Below are positions 46,401 through 56,867 of a stretch of DNA of 64,000 nt, piece by piece. The stretch comes from Lepidodermella squamata (lineage: Eukaryota > Gastrotricha), in NCBI GenBank assembly GCA_047495785.1, contig JBLDXI010000058.1:248001-312000 (forward strand). Direction: 5' to 3'. Every line of letters begins with the position of its first letter. Positions within the stretch are counted from its first letter, which is position 1. The translations under genes and the position numbers were made by a program. The notes beneath the pieces were generated by a model. It did not search any database. It was not told where the DNA came from and saw nothing but the letters and a program-made list of their open reading frames with translations.

Positions 46401-48321
46401 GTGTTTGAATTTCTTTCAGTAATAATAAGGAATCGAAATTGGCTGAGTTGTGAGCCAAATAAATCGACTGGTAATTCATAGGTAGAAGCACCCAGTTTAC
46501 GAAATCCTCCAGAGGACGACTTCCATAAAAAATATGAAGTCCACAACTAGAATGGCATCGCTGAATCCTCGCTTCGATGCAGTGAGGTATGCATACGACC
46601 TTTGCAACGATAAGGCATACTTGGAACTCATTGTTGTTATCAGCAAGTGATGGCGAAAATGTCTCAGTGTCCCAAAAAACTAGGTTACGATAACGTTCCA
46701 GTTTATTCGCCGGTTTCAAGGGCTAAAAATACACCAACCACAGTATTTTGAAAAAAGCTGGACTGAAAAAAATGAGTATACCAAGGGAGTCATGAAGCAG
46801 AAGTGTGTGCCATTTTCTTCGTCGCTGGCTTTCAAAGGCTCCTGACAAATGTGACAGCGCCGCCCGGGACACATAGCCTCATGCTTGAGAAAATGTACAA
46901 ATTTCCTCCCGCATTTAAAGCATGGATTCTTTTTAGCACATTTGTGGTTTTGCTTACAACGTTCGCTATACAAAACTAAAAACATAAAAAGAGCTGAATA
47001 ATAATGAAAAGGTTAAAAACATCAGACCTGCACGACATTGCGGACACCGCGTGTAGTTTTGTTGGTCTGTGTTGGAAATCACACGGCAAATGCTCCCTGA
47101 TACACCTAAAATAATATTAATGATAAAAGAAGTGAAATTCAGGTTTTTCATGTAAAAATTACGGCAGGAAGAGCATGCCAACTTGCATCTGTGCACAGCC
47201 GTACTCGTTTTCGTCTGAAAGCAAGTGGGGCATATTCGTTGTGCATTGCTAAGAGTGGCCTTCATAAAGTTGAGATTCGCAATGACATGAAAATGATGAC
47301 TGTTGGGCTGAGAGACGTCGTTGCGATAAACCAGTAGAACAACAGGAAGCAACCCAAGGCTTACGCGATGATCAAATTCTGGGATTTCCCTAATAACATC
47401 CTGTGATTCGTACGAGTATACTACGAATCTGTAAGTATTATGTTCAGGATCGATAGCCGAACACAGGGCTGAGTAATGATCATCTAGATTGTAGGCTGGA
47501 AGGTTGAGAGGTAAGCCCGCTTTCTGATATAGCGCCGTGGCTTCGCGAAATTGACGATTGGTTCGCGTACTACGTATCGATTTGAAGGTTGCTTGAAGAG
47601 ATGGATCCGTAGGATTCGCCTTCATGTGAGCCAAAGCCACTCCAGTGATGAGAGCTCTGCCCATGCAAAGATTGTTCGTTTCATTCTTGCGCGCTCCGAT
47701 TCTAACGATCGATTTGGAGCGAAGAAAAAATTTGTCCAAAGTTTCGTTTATAGCCCGCTCTGCCCGAGAACCACCAACAATTTGACCTAGATCTGCATTG
47801 GGGTTATCAATGACACAGAGACGAATTGTCCACCGACCAGCAAATGAGAGTTCTTCATTACTCTGTAATATTTTTCTCAGTTGATCAAAAATTGAAATTT
47901 CCAGCAACCGATCGCGTTTCATGAAGGGTAGGCTAAGAGGCATCTTCAAGTCGGGGTGGTACAGTGTTAGCCGGCAGAAGGAATTCACAGGTAAATCACG
48001 ATGGATATTTACAACAATATCGAACAGGAAGTTGGCCAGAATATTGAAGCGGGTCTCCAAATCAATATTAGCCACCTGGTCGGCTGGTACGTTCTGCACA
48101 AATGATCGAATATTATCCAGTCGAGGTTCATCAGCGCCACCAGACAATTGAATCATCGGCCCAAGCGAACTAGAAGATTGGCCATATCTGTTGATGTAGG
48201 TTGAGGCAAAGTCGGATGTTACGGGCTGAATGAAGTACTCCACAGAAAACATTTTGAATTTTGTAGAATGAATCAGGCGATTACTTCGAATAAATGAGTA
48301 TTGTAAACTATAGTTATCCAT
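43466..48321 (-). CDS. Family B DNA polymerase (protein-primed type), right-arm copy
   Basis: Mirror of the left copy, read on minus. The exons are 47163..48321, 47028..47105, 46782..46975, 46289..46722, 46157..46246, 45305..46098, 44936..45243, 44640..44873, 44060..44582, 43821..43999 and 43466..43765. Every exon has the same length and reading as its partner, so exonuclease motif, motifs A, B and C and the zinc motifs are intact here too. Two complete intron-bearing polymerase genes so alike mean very recent duplication, gene conversion or an assembly mirror. Confidence 0.93.
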
Positions 48322-48438
48322 AACAATCTAAGATTAAAAATTTAAAATTGATCGAATTTGGGAAGAGGTAAAACTTTATTACAAGGATAGATTGAAATAA
48401 ATATTCAGTAAGTCATTTTAGTCAAGTTTTGTGTTAGC

Positions 48439-48960
48439 TTATTCATTGGCTGTTTCAATCATCGCTGCAACAGTTAACACCCCAGTTGCAAGGTCTTGAA
48501 ACTGAGCTGCATCAAGAGAGACTCCTTGTCTTGAGGGTTGTTTATTTCCTAAAAAGTTAAATCATAAAAAGATTGCTATTACTGTAAATTTGAAGTAAAT
48601 ACCTTTAGCATCCAGATAAAACCTGCGTATATCTATAAGAATCGGTGAAAATGATGGCACAAAGACACAGACTTCAATTTTGCATTCATGCATCGAAAAT
48701 TTAAAGCCTGTGTTGTGAGATAGCAGGGCAAGTTGAGCCTGAGCAACCCAAGCATCATTCGGCGGTCGAAAATAAGGAACGAACTGGCTAAGAAATTCGT
48801 CTTGTCTAAAGGCGAGTTTTTTAGGCTTATCGTTCTTATCTTTGCGATCAGTCATTATGTAGATGAGATTAGAATCCTGAGGATGCTGTTGAATGACCAA
48901 GTTACTAGACATGTGATGATTGACTGTCTGGTTAGCAGATTCTACTATCGCCTCAGCCAT
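48439..48960 (-). CDS. PC4-like ssDNA-binding protein, right-arm copy
   Basis: Two exons on minus (48603..48960 and 48439..48548), 155 residues, identical to the left copy including the intron. See the left copy for the PC4 pattern. It lies between the RING gene (42 bases upstream) and the polymerase (117 bases downstream). Confidence 0.75.
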
Positions 48961-49002
48961 GATTATTGAAAATTAAATCTAATGAAATAAGAATGTAAAA
49001 CT

Positions 49003-49365
49003 TTAAGGGATGGGTTCTTTATATTGGCATAACTTTTCATGCCCAAAAATGAGGTCATAAGTTAGAGTAATGGGACAGCCTTTATCAGAATATTGGCATT
49101 TGTAAATCAAATTCGAGATAATGTTCGATAAAATTACAGGGGGTTTAACGAAATCTTTCCCTGTTAATGATTCGCGGCAAAGTGGACAGCAACATACTGT
49201 TCGAGCTGAATTTTGAAAAATAGCGAGAACACATTTAGTACAAAATAAATGGCCACAGGGGCGCGTTTGAATAGGATTAAGTAGGATAGATAAACAAATT
49301 GGACATTGCAAAGATTCAGCGTCTAAAATCTGGCTGTTCGAGAGCACAAGTCTTGTTGGATCCAT
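49003..49365 (-). CDS. RING-finger protein, right-arm copy
   Basis: 120 residues, identical to the left copy: a C3HC4 RING with CPIC, PCGHLFC and CPLC, then a partial TRAF-type zinc motif. Likely E3 ubiquitin ligase activity. Confidence 0.85.
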   Translation of the reverse strand: MDPTRLVLSNSQILDAESLQCPICLSILLNPIQTRPCGHLFCTKCVLAIFQNSARTVCCCPLCRESLTGKDFVKPPVILSNIISNLIYKCQYSDKGCPITLTYDLIFGHEKLCQYKEPIP

Positions 49366-49375
49366 CAATGAGGAT

Positions 49376-50140
49376 TCAAGTCTGAGAGATTACAGGCGTG
49401 ATAAGAGAGGCAACATACTGAGAAGCTTGCTTTAGAACCTCAGAGGCATTCAAATTATCAGTGTCGATAACAAGCACGGGACATGGTAGGGATTTGTTTG
49501 TAGTCTCAACAGTACACATTTTTTCATGAAACTCATGTACGAGGCGTAAATAATCCAGTGATAATAGCATTTCAGAACCCCGAGCTCTAGCTACGGCTCT
49601 TTGACAAGCTATTTGGGGAGAGGAGCGCAAGTAAATAATAGCTTCAGTTTTTACAAAATTCGGCTCGAAATTATCATACAAATTCATGAGAGCGTGATAT
49701 TCGATAGAATTTATGCGCTTGGATGCATACGCACATGGGATAAAGACGTTTTTAGAACAGAAGGGCGTTCGATCATGCAGAACGATAGTATGCGCCCCGT
49801 AGATTTCAGGTTTGTGGTTAGGGGCTGAATAAAGGCCGCACATATCACTCGTGGCTACAATTTGAAAGTTGAACGCATTTTTCATCTGATAGTAATCTTT
49901 CAAAATGTTAGTTTTATCGTCATCAGTAAAGGACTCCCAACGATGAACAGGCTCGCAAATTGGCCACGCGGTATATCCCTGAAGTTTACGGTTGAGTGAA
50001 GGTAGATTAGTGAGACCCTCGATTAAGGTTGATTTCCCGCTAAAACAAGAGACTTTAAATAGAATTCTATTCGGTGGAGTATATGAGACTTACGCCCCAA
50101 TGTTGCCGACTATGCCGAAATGGTAGACTTTAGGATGCAT
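49376..50140 (-). CDS. Deoxyribonucleoside kinase, right-arm copy
   Basis: Two exons on minus (50094..50140 and 49376..50039), 236 residues, identical to the left copy. The P-loop is again split by the 54-base intron. Confidence 0.9.
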
Positions 50141-50574
50141 CCAGCTTGCTTCAAGAAATATGCTAAGTGTATTCTTGAAGCATCTCTCTTAAATAGTCTG
50201 AGTGATATTTCCATAAAAGGAAAAAACAGGGAGATGTTTTGTTTGAATTGTTTAAGGTAATTACACCGTAAAGGGTAAAAAATCCTAATTGCTTTTTATT
50301 TTGATAAGTAAAAAATCGCATTGTTTAATTAGGGAGGATGTATAAGATTTATTGACATGATGTTTTCTTATTGAATTACCGACAGCAATTAAGGAGGATG
50401 TATACAATACCAAGAATCTTTGATGAAAAGCATTAAAGCCAGCACTGAGGGGTCAACAGAGCTAAAGGCCCTAATGCATTTTTAAGGAAGATTGAATTAC
50501 AAAAACAATATGCCTGAAAGGAGGTAGCCGCTCACATAAAAATCGAACCTCAGTAACAATATAAATTATAAAAT
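50141..50574. promoter_or_regulatory. Divergent promoter region, right arm
   Basis: Mirror of 32754-33187, between the kinase and dUTPase starts, with the same paired AATT(A)(A/G)GGAGGATGTATA words. Confidence 0.45.
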
Positions 50575-51078
50575 ATGAAGCTGAAGGTAGAGCTAACAAG
50601 TAACAAAGCTAAAGAACCGACAAAGCATACTAAAGGCTCTGTGGGTTGGGACATCTATTCAGCAGAAGAGACGACACTGCAACCTGGAACCAGGGGACTG
50701 ATTCAAACTGATATTAAAATCTGTTTACCACGAGGATATTATGGACAACTATTCAGTCGATCAGGAATGAGCATCAACCATGGAATCGATACGGTCGCTG
50801 GAGTAATAGGTAAGAAGCAAATAATAATGAAAATTACTAATGAATATCTGTATTTTTCATGAATTAAAGACGCCGACTACACCGGAAAAATCGTAGTCTG
50901 CCTTGCAAACAACAGCAAAACACCTTACAAGATTAAAATAGGCGACCGTATTACCCAGTTGGTGTGTTTAAAATATGGTCGCTTAGAATCTGCAGTAACG
51001 GTAACGGGGCCATTGAAAAACGCTCTAGCAGCAAATTCGACCCGTGGCGATAACGGATTCGGTTCATCTGGACGTTAA
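50575..51078 (+). CDS. dUTPase, right-arm copy
   Basis: Two exons (50575..50809 and 50870..51078), 147 residues, identical to the left copy with all five dUTPase motifs. AATAAA lies near 51177. Confidence 0.92.
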
Positions 51079-51328
51079 CCCCTCCAATCAAGCCGCTACA
51101 AATCTCTGAACAAATGAATAGAAAAACTGATAAGACTTATCCCAGCTATAAATTCATTGCTTGAAACGTTAAGACTAATAAAAAGTGTTTGTGTGAATGA
51201 AAAAGGGCTCTATTGCAGCTGCACTAAAGAAGCAGTGTAAAAATGATTAGTTTAGCTCATAACAGGTGAAAAAACGAAGATTTGTTTATTTTAGTTAGGT
51301 GAAATCATAGCAGTGGGTTAAAACGAAG

Positions 51329-51509
51329 GTATATTGACAAGAAGCGGCTATAGTACAAATCGCCGTACTGCTATTACTCATCCCCAAATTGCGTATATTT
51401 ATACCAAACGGGTATAGTAAAAATCGCCGTACTGCCATTACTGATCGCAAATTGCGTATATTTATACCAAACGGCTATAGTAAAAATCGCCGTACTGCTA
51501 TTACTGATC
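51329..51509. repeat. Terminal tandem repeats, right end
   Basis: Mirror image of the left repeats: three copies of a 63-64 base unit containing CGCCGTACTGC(T/C)ATTACT, two of them with GCGTATATTTATACC. The host RING-CH coding sequence begins about 22 bases outside. Confidence 0.8.
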
Positions 51510-51530
51510 CAAAGTTCCCATCCTTACTAC

Positions 51531-51737
51531 TGGCTTCTTCTTGTTATCGAGCTTGACTGAGCCAGACGTTAGAACCAGCGTTTCCAGGCAGGTTTTATGG
51601 ATGTGGCCAATCGATCCTCGGCATGAGCAAAATTTGGTGTAAAGAGGGCCTGAACTATCGTCGTCTTCGCAACCGCTTAAACAAATTCTGCATCTAACCG
51701 TGGTTTGAAAACTGTCGGCTCTCTGCCTCTCAGCCAT
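51531..51737 (-). pseudogene. RING-CH (MARCH-like) gene truncated by the element
   Basis: Starts at 51737 and encodes a RING-CH zinc domain: CRICLSG, FCSCRGSIGHIHKTCLE. The homology to its neighbours stops after KLDNKKKPV, just where the final zinc ligands and then the membrane helices should come. The frame then runs on into the element and stops at 51501. The 3' half is nowhere in the window. The gene is therefore broken at the element boundary. A weak residual peptide could still be made. Confidence 0.8.
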
Positions 51738-51921
51738 GCTATTATTTAATTTCTAGCTATAACACTTGTGTAGTGGCAGTGTTGAGTGTTGCCTTCCATT
51801 TTTTGTAGTATGTAGCTTTGTGTTTTTTGCTTGCACGCACAAAGAAATGACCTAGACCGAAATTAGGTAAACTCCAGGTGAAAAACTTTCCTTTATTTAC
51901 GCAAGACTGGATAAAAAACAA

Positions 51922-52575
51922 TCACACTGAGCTTATTTCATCAACTACCACTGGAGGCATTTTAAAGCTTTGAATCTTGTTCTCGAAATTTCGTGTCTTG
52001 AACATCCCACACCATTCTTCCCGCTTCGTCGAGATTGTGTAGACAATGAAAATTAAGCAGACCAAGCATATAGGCAGGGTGAAGAATAGGCTCAACGCGG
52101 CCAGATAAAGAAAGACGTAGCCGAAGAGTATCACAAGAGTTTCGAATGACCCAACTTTCCCGATCGCGATAGAATCGACGGTTTCGTTTCCGGCGCTGTC
52201 AGTTTGCTCATCGCCAATTTCCGTTTGGTTGAGGCTGATTGCCGACCACAAGCCCAGAGCAACGAGACAGACTAGTAACAGAGTCACGAGAACAGTTTTA
52301 ACCTCATGCTCGTGCAATGAAGGCAAGCGCCACCGTTGAGGCGGCTTTATCCGGCGAATGATGCTGATTTGAAAATTATTGCGGCAAATTTCGCACCGAG
52401 GCTGTTCGAGGAGATAACTTGCAGAATCAAGGGATGGATTCATGGCCTTCTCGAGGCATCTCTTATGGGCGAAACCAATCGAACCTCGGCAGGAGCAGAA
52501 TCCATTGTAGAGTTTATCCCTGGTCCTGCTTTGCCTTTTGCTGAATAAACAAATTCTGCAGAAATTCTCCGGCAT
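51922..52575 (-). CDS. RING-CH membrane ubiquitin ligase (MARCH-like), 217 residues
   Basis: Single exon. The C4HC3 RING-CH domain is at about residues 6-65 (CRICLF, GFCSCRGSIGFAHKRCLE, CEICRNNF). Two membrane segments follow (TVLVTLLLVCLVALGLW and a long LVILFGYVFLYLAALSLFF block), with a glycosylation-prone loop between them and a tail ending KMPPVVVDEISSV. MARCH proteins ubiquitinate membrane cargo and send it to endosomes. It lies 184 bases upstream of the truncated gene on the same strand, a tandem paralogue. Confidence 0.88.
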   Translation of the reverse strand: MPENFCRICLFSKRQSRTRDKLYNGFCSCRGSIGFAHKRCLEKAMNPSLDSASYLLEQPRCEICRNNFQISIIRRIKPPQRWRLPSLHEHEVKTVLVTLLLVCLVALGLWSAISLNQTEIGDEQTDSAGNETVDSIAIGKVGSFETLVILFGYVFLYLAALSLFFTLPICLVCLIFIVYTISTKREEWCGMFKTRNFENKIQSFKMPPVVVDEISSV

Positions 52576-53272
52576 GGGGTCACAAGAGTTTATTCGAGTG
52601 AAAATGTGTTCGTAATACCCGCGGGCAGAAGAAAAAAAGCCACGTGTTTAAAGGTATATGGGTGCATCTCGACAGAGAGCACGTAGGTGTTATTATTCAA
52701 GTATTGTAATTTAATGCATGTAATAACGTATTTATTAGTGGAGTTCGGCATTCATTTGAATGCATTATTTTTATTTCTTTTATTATATCACATTGCAATT
52801 GCTACACGTGAACACATTGTAAGCTAAAAGCTAGGATGCGGAGGAAACTTCAATTTAATCTATATAATCTATATAATCAAATATTCCGTAGACCGAAGGT
52901 AGACAAATATTCACTAGAATCTGTGAATAGCTTGTTTGAGGCAGTTTCAAGGTGATAAGTAAAACGTGGGTTTCTACGTAAATTGAAAGATGGCTTGTTT
53001 CTTAATTCAAATCTATTTTGCTTGCGTTGCAGCCTGTCTTTGATTAAAAATGTAACACACAGAAGATACCACTCCCCTGCTACAGTAATATGGGCCTTGT
53101 TTACTTATATTAAGACGCAATGAACTTATCTTCAGCTCGTGTATGACCCACCCGTCTTTCATGATAATTGGTGGAAACGGTATAACTAACGTGTAATCTG
53201 CTAAAACTCCCAGCCATTCCGATAAAACCGCAAGAGACCTTTACACCATTTAAGCACTACGACCCTAAAATA
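52576..53272. other. Intergenic region RING-CH to ADH
   Basis: About 700 AT-rich bases between divergent genes, so it holds both promoters. Nothing else was recognised. Confidence 0.45.
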
Positions 53273-54430
53273 ATGGCAACTCAAGGCAAGGTTATCCGAT
53301 GTATGGCTGCTATTTCATGGGGAGCAAACGAGCGTCTCAAAATCGAAACTATAGATGTTGAACCGCCTCGTAAGGGCGAGGTGAGAATCCGAGTTCACTC
53401 GGCCTCCATCTGCGCCACGGACTACACTCTATCAAAGGGCATCAGTGTCGGCTACCCGAAGCCCATTTTCCCTGTAATCCTCGGCCACGAATGCGCTGGC
53501 GTCGTCGAAAGTGTTGGCGAGGGCGTGACAACTCTCAAGCCTGGTGATTACGTAATGCCGTGTTCGGCGCCCCAATGTCGGAAATGCGAACGCTGCCTTG
53601 GTAACCGAAGCAACGCCTGCGAAACGCGGGACGAAAACCTCGGTGATGGGTACATTGAGCTTGATGGGAGCGAGCAACGATCTACCCGATATAAATGCAA
53701 CGGCCAGCAAATTTTTCATTTTGAGGGCGTGTCAGCATTCAGTCAATACATTGTCTGCCGAGAGGCTTCTGTCGCTAAAATAAGCGAAAAAGCCCCTCTG
53801 GACAAAATTTCACCGGTTTCTTGCGGGATTGTAACAGGCTATGGGTCAGCTGTCTACAGTGCTCAGGTCACTGAAGAATCAACTTGCTCAGTTTGGGGTC
53901 TTGGAACAGTGGGTCTAGCCGCCTTAACCGGTTGCCGTAATCAAAAGGCTGGAATGATTATTGCAATCGATTCCAACCCGGAAAAGCTCGAACGAGCATT
54001 ACGGATCGGCGCAACTCATGCTTTGAATCCTACCGACCCTGAATTCGAAGTTAAAATGCTTGAGATAACGAAGGGTCGAGGTTGCGATTTTGCGATCGAA
54101 TGCGTTGGCCGTGTTGATGTGATAAAGCAAGCTATTGCTACGACCAACAAACTCTGGGGTAAAACTGTCATTGTTGGGGCGGCACCTGCTGATGCTGTAC
54201 TGGAAGTTGGTAACTCTGTTCAGTTCCTTTTCGGCAGGTCTTTGACTGGGTCTTGGATGGGGCATAAAAAGTCGCTAGACCATGTTGCTGAGCTCGTCGA
54301 AGAGTGTTTGGCTGGTCGCATCCCCCTTGATGAGATTGTAACTCATAGGCTAAACCTGGCAGATATCAATGATGGGTTTGAGTTACTGCGAACTGGAAAA
54401 TGTGTGAAAACTGTCATCAATATGCTCTGA
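53273..54430 (+). CDS. Zinc-dependent alcohol dehydrogenase, class III (ADH5)-like
   Basis: One uninterrupted exon of 385 residues, a full-length medium-chain dehydrogenase. Catalytic zinc ligands appear in SICATDY, GHECAGVVE and PVSCGIVTGYG. The structural zinc has its four cysteines in CRKCERCLGNRSNAC. The NAD-binding fold shows VWGLGTVGLAA and the acidic IIAIDSNPEK, which favours NAD over NADP. The nearest class by word match is class III, which oxidises S-hydroxymethylglutathione and reduces S-nitrosoglutathione. The sequence is divergent, though, and another ADH substrate is possible. It is intronless while most neighbours to the left have introns. It sits among RING-CH genes with no obvious link. 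Confidence 0.88.
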   Translation: MATQGKVIRCMAAISWGANERLKIETIDVEPPRKGEVRIRVHSASICATDYTLSKGISVGYPKPIFPVILGHECAGVVESVGEGVTTLKPGDYVMPCSAPQCRKCERCLGNRSNACETRDENLGDGYIELDGSEQRSTRYKCNGQQIFHFEGVSAFSQYIVCREASVAKISEKAPLDKISPVSCGIVTGYGSAVYSAQVTEESTCSVWGLGTVGLAALTGCRNQKAGMIIAIDSNPEKLERALRIGATHALNPTDPEFEVKMLEITKGRGCDFAIECVGRVDVIKQAIATTNKLWGKTVIVGAAPADAVLEVGNSVQFLFGRSLTGSWMGHKKSLDHVAELVEECLAGRIPLDEIVTHRLNLADINDGFELLRTGKCVKTVINML

Positions 54431-54500
54431 AAATGTGAAAACAACGGGAATTTATTTTATGATTTTTTTCGCTCGTCCTTTCATCAATAAATGTTTGAGA

Positions 54501-55616
54501 TCAAAATGTTATTGTTGACCAAGTTGAGGCTAGAGATGAAGTTGTCTGCGTTCTTTGGAGAGGCGCGACAGTGGAAATTCGATGTCCCCCGAGTAACGGG
54601 TTGTTGCTGTCTACAGAGCCACGACTTCCTTCAGACGTCATCGCCTTGTGTCTGGCATCGATTTTGACAACAGGCGGCATGTTAAAATCCAGAATCTTTA
54701 GCTCTGTATTCTCGTAGCAAATATTCCACATTAAAGCAATGCAAAAACACAGGAAAAGGATGCCAGCCATTTGGAAGACGACGAACGAGGCGGTGAAAAG
54801 CCAGCACTTCTCCTTCGACATTTCAGGTAATGTGATGTTGACATTGAAGACGGAATCAACCGATCGATTGCTTGCGTTACTCGGTTTTGAAATCGCTAGA
54901 CTATTTGAGGAGGGTTTGCATACCCTAAGACTTAGGTCACTCAGCCCAGGAACTGCAAGGGCGACAACAATGAAGGAGAGAAGGGTCATGAGAAGGTAGC
55001 CACGAACGGAACACGTCCAGCCTTTCAGAGGTTTCAGCTTTTTACCCAGTTGGAATTGGTAAACCTCTCGACACAGGTCGCAAGTCGGCCTTCCTTGGTC
55101 GTCGAACTTAGCAGAGGGCGATGAGATGACCAGTTCCAAACATTTATGATGAGCATAGCCGATTGAGCCCCGGCAAGCACAAAAATTGCTGTAAAGGAAT
55201 GGATCGTCGGTTTCAGTATTTTCCAACTGACAGATGCGGCATTCTTGGCCGAATACACTGATTGAAGTAGAAGATCGTGTGACTGTTTCAGAAATGCTGT
55301 GTTGAGGTTGGACTAAAAGCGAAATATGAGCAGTACTAGGTCTCGGGATGTTTGATTGAAAGCAGCCAGTTCGGAAAGGTTGCCGACACAGTTCACAGCA
55401 ACGTCGGCCTAACGCATCGAGTCTCAGCGTTACAGTCGTCGCCTGCATGTACTTTTCGAGGCAGGTTTTATGGGCGTAACCAACTGAACCTCGGCATGAA
55501 CAAAACCCACTGTAGAGGGTTCGTTCATCGCCATCGCCACTGCCCTGTAGGCATATTCGGCATTGTTTGTTCGGAGCATCTAGCGACAGCTGTGTCTGCT
55601 CGCGCGTAGGCATCAT
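54501..55616 (-). CDS. Double RING-CH membrane protein (MARCH-like), 371 residues
   Basis: Single exon with two RING-CH domains in a row. The first (about 18-72) has CRICLQG, GFCSCRGSVGYAHKTCLE and CELCRQPF. The second (about 125-180) has CRICQLE, NFCACRGSIGYAHHKCLE and CDLCREVY. Two membrane helices follow (YLLMTLLSFIVVALAV and FVVFQMAGILFLCFCIALMW) and a tail with DFNMPPVVKI, the same MPPVV word as its 217-residue neighbour. Membrane MARCH ligases normally carry one RING-CH, so the tandem pair is unusual and points to fusion or internal duplication within this local family. Confidence 0.88.
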   Translation of the reverse strand: MMPTREQTQLSLDAPNKQCRICLQGSGDGDERTLYSGFCSCRGSVGYAHKTCLEKYMQATTVTLRLDALGRRCCELCRQPFRTGCFQSNIPRPSTAHISLLVQPQHSISETVTRSSTSISVFGQECRICQLENTETDDPFLYSNFCACRGSIGYAHHKCLELVISSPSAKFDDQGRPTCDLCREVYQFQLGKKLKPLKGWTCSVRGYLLMTLLSFIVVALAVPGLSDLSLRVCKPSSNSLAISKPSNASNRSVDSVFNVNITLPEMSKEKCWLFTASFVVFQMAGILFLCFCIALMWNICYENTELKILDFNMPPVVKIDARHKAMTSEGSRGSVDSNNPLLGGHRISTVAPLQRTQTTSSLASTWSTITF

Positions 55617-56867
55617 TATTCAAGTGGCGAAATGCAAATGCATCATTTTGCTTTTTAGTTATAGAACGTGCGAAATATCCGAATGAAATTATTCGATTTT
55701 ACTCTCTACACATACAGGTATATGCTTTATTTCGGTGCATTTCCGGCGCCGTTGCCATAGTGCGTGTGACTCTGGCCGAGTCACGCATAAATTGCACGTT
55801 GCTAGGCGCGTGACGTCCCGGCCGGAATCAGGAGCCGGAGGTGAGGAACTAACGCTTGGTTTGAATGCCCGCTGACCCTCTCAGATGAGAGTAAAATCGA
55901 TGCGGAAAGGAAAACCACGTGCTTTAAAATATCGCGGTCAAACCTGCCATTGGAAAGATGCTAACTTTGATGGCACTGATGAATAGCAAACCATTATCTC
56001 TGAAGCCTGGTCAGCCACTAGCTCAAATAAGTCGAAAATTGGGCAATTTGTAATTCTGATCTGCAAGCAGTGATAAAAATAAATGGAATATATAAAATCC
56101 GCAAGAAGCAAACATTGCCTAGGTGCTCATTCTTTCTTCAACGCTGATGGACGACATAACACGCTTAGATATAGGATCCCAGTTGGGGTAGTCCAGGCTT
56201 ATTTCGGGTTTTTAGGTCTGGAAGACGGCCAACAATTTCAAGAATTTAGCGCATTTTTCAAGAATTTTCATGAATGCAAGAATCGAAGCAGAACACGAAA
56301 CTTTCACGTAACGCATCTCCTCACTGTACCTCCTTGTCTTGCTGTTTTCCCCGAAGCAGGATGGATAGTTTCCGTGAGTTCAATTCCCAGGAAAGATCAT
56401 ATGCCAGAATCATAGGTGTGTAAGTATATCAGGTAGGTAGTATTTCATTTGTCCAAAGAGTACTAAAAAGATGATCCAAAATAACTTCACGCGAACCAAG
56501 CTAAAAATAAATTAGCGTCAATTTCTTCTCCCACGCTTCCCGTGTCTAAATTCAGATCTCAGATTGAGTCATTTCAACAGATAACCAAATCTGCATAAGA
56601 TTGAATTTGATCAATACTTTTAAATACTGAAAATAAACAATTCGATCAAGAGTTAAGTTATCATAGTTTTACAGCTAGATAGATTCGGAACGAAATTCGA
56701 ACTTCAAATCTTGGACGGAATCACGTCAAGTTCAAGACACGGTGCTAAAAGCGGGAAGCATTCCATCCTGTCTTAAAACCATAAAAACATCGAGGGCGTT
56801 GTATCATGTTGTCGCAAAATCAATGCACAGGAAAAGCCCCCGCTATGTCGAAGGCAACCAGTGAAAG
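55617..56867. other. Intergenic region before the receptor array
   Basis: About 1.25 kb. One ORF at 56083-56415 (110 codons) has no domain, no signal peptide and no repeat elsewhere in the window, so I do not call it. The last 300 bases are the receptor promoter side. Confidence 0.45.

Larger units (their letters stand above)
31732..51595. mobile_element. 20 kb palindromic virus-like (adintovirus/Maverick-related) element
   Basis: The interval folds on itself. Every coordinate x from about 31,798 to 39,870 matches 83,328 minus x on the other strand, and the inner part matches 83,331 minus x. The arms are 31,732-41,464 and 41,867-51,595, and the loop of 402 bases is unique. The differences I could find are one codon fewer in a CTC/GAG repeat on the right and one extra A on the left near 31,781. 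Each arm carries a dUTPase, deoxynucleoside kinase, RING protein, PC4-like protein, family B DNA polymerase and two outward-reading basic or proline-rich proteins. The polymerase type points to protein-primed Maverick/adintovirus relatives. Capsid, packaging ATPase, protease and integrase genes are absent. The outermost 65 bases or so of each arm are host RING-CH gene sequence. Confidence 0.85.

Noticed and set aside
31732-51595. CRISPR array, rRNA operon or plasmid origin
   Set aside because: The terminal repeats are three tandem units without spacers, the genes have eukaryotic introns, and no ribosomal sequence is visible.
51501-55616. RING-CH genes as viral immune-evasion genes of the element
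   Set aside because: They lie outside the inverted repeat apart from the 65-base edge, form a local paralogous family with host-like membrane parts, and one is disrupted by the element.
56083-56415. 110-codon plus ORF before the receptors
   Set aside because: No signal peptide, domain or paralogue in the window. Left as non-coding.
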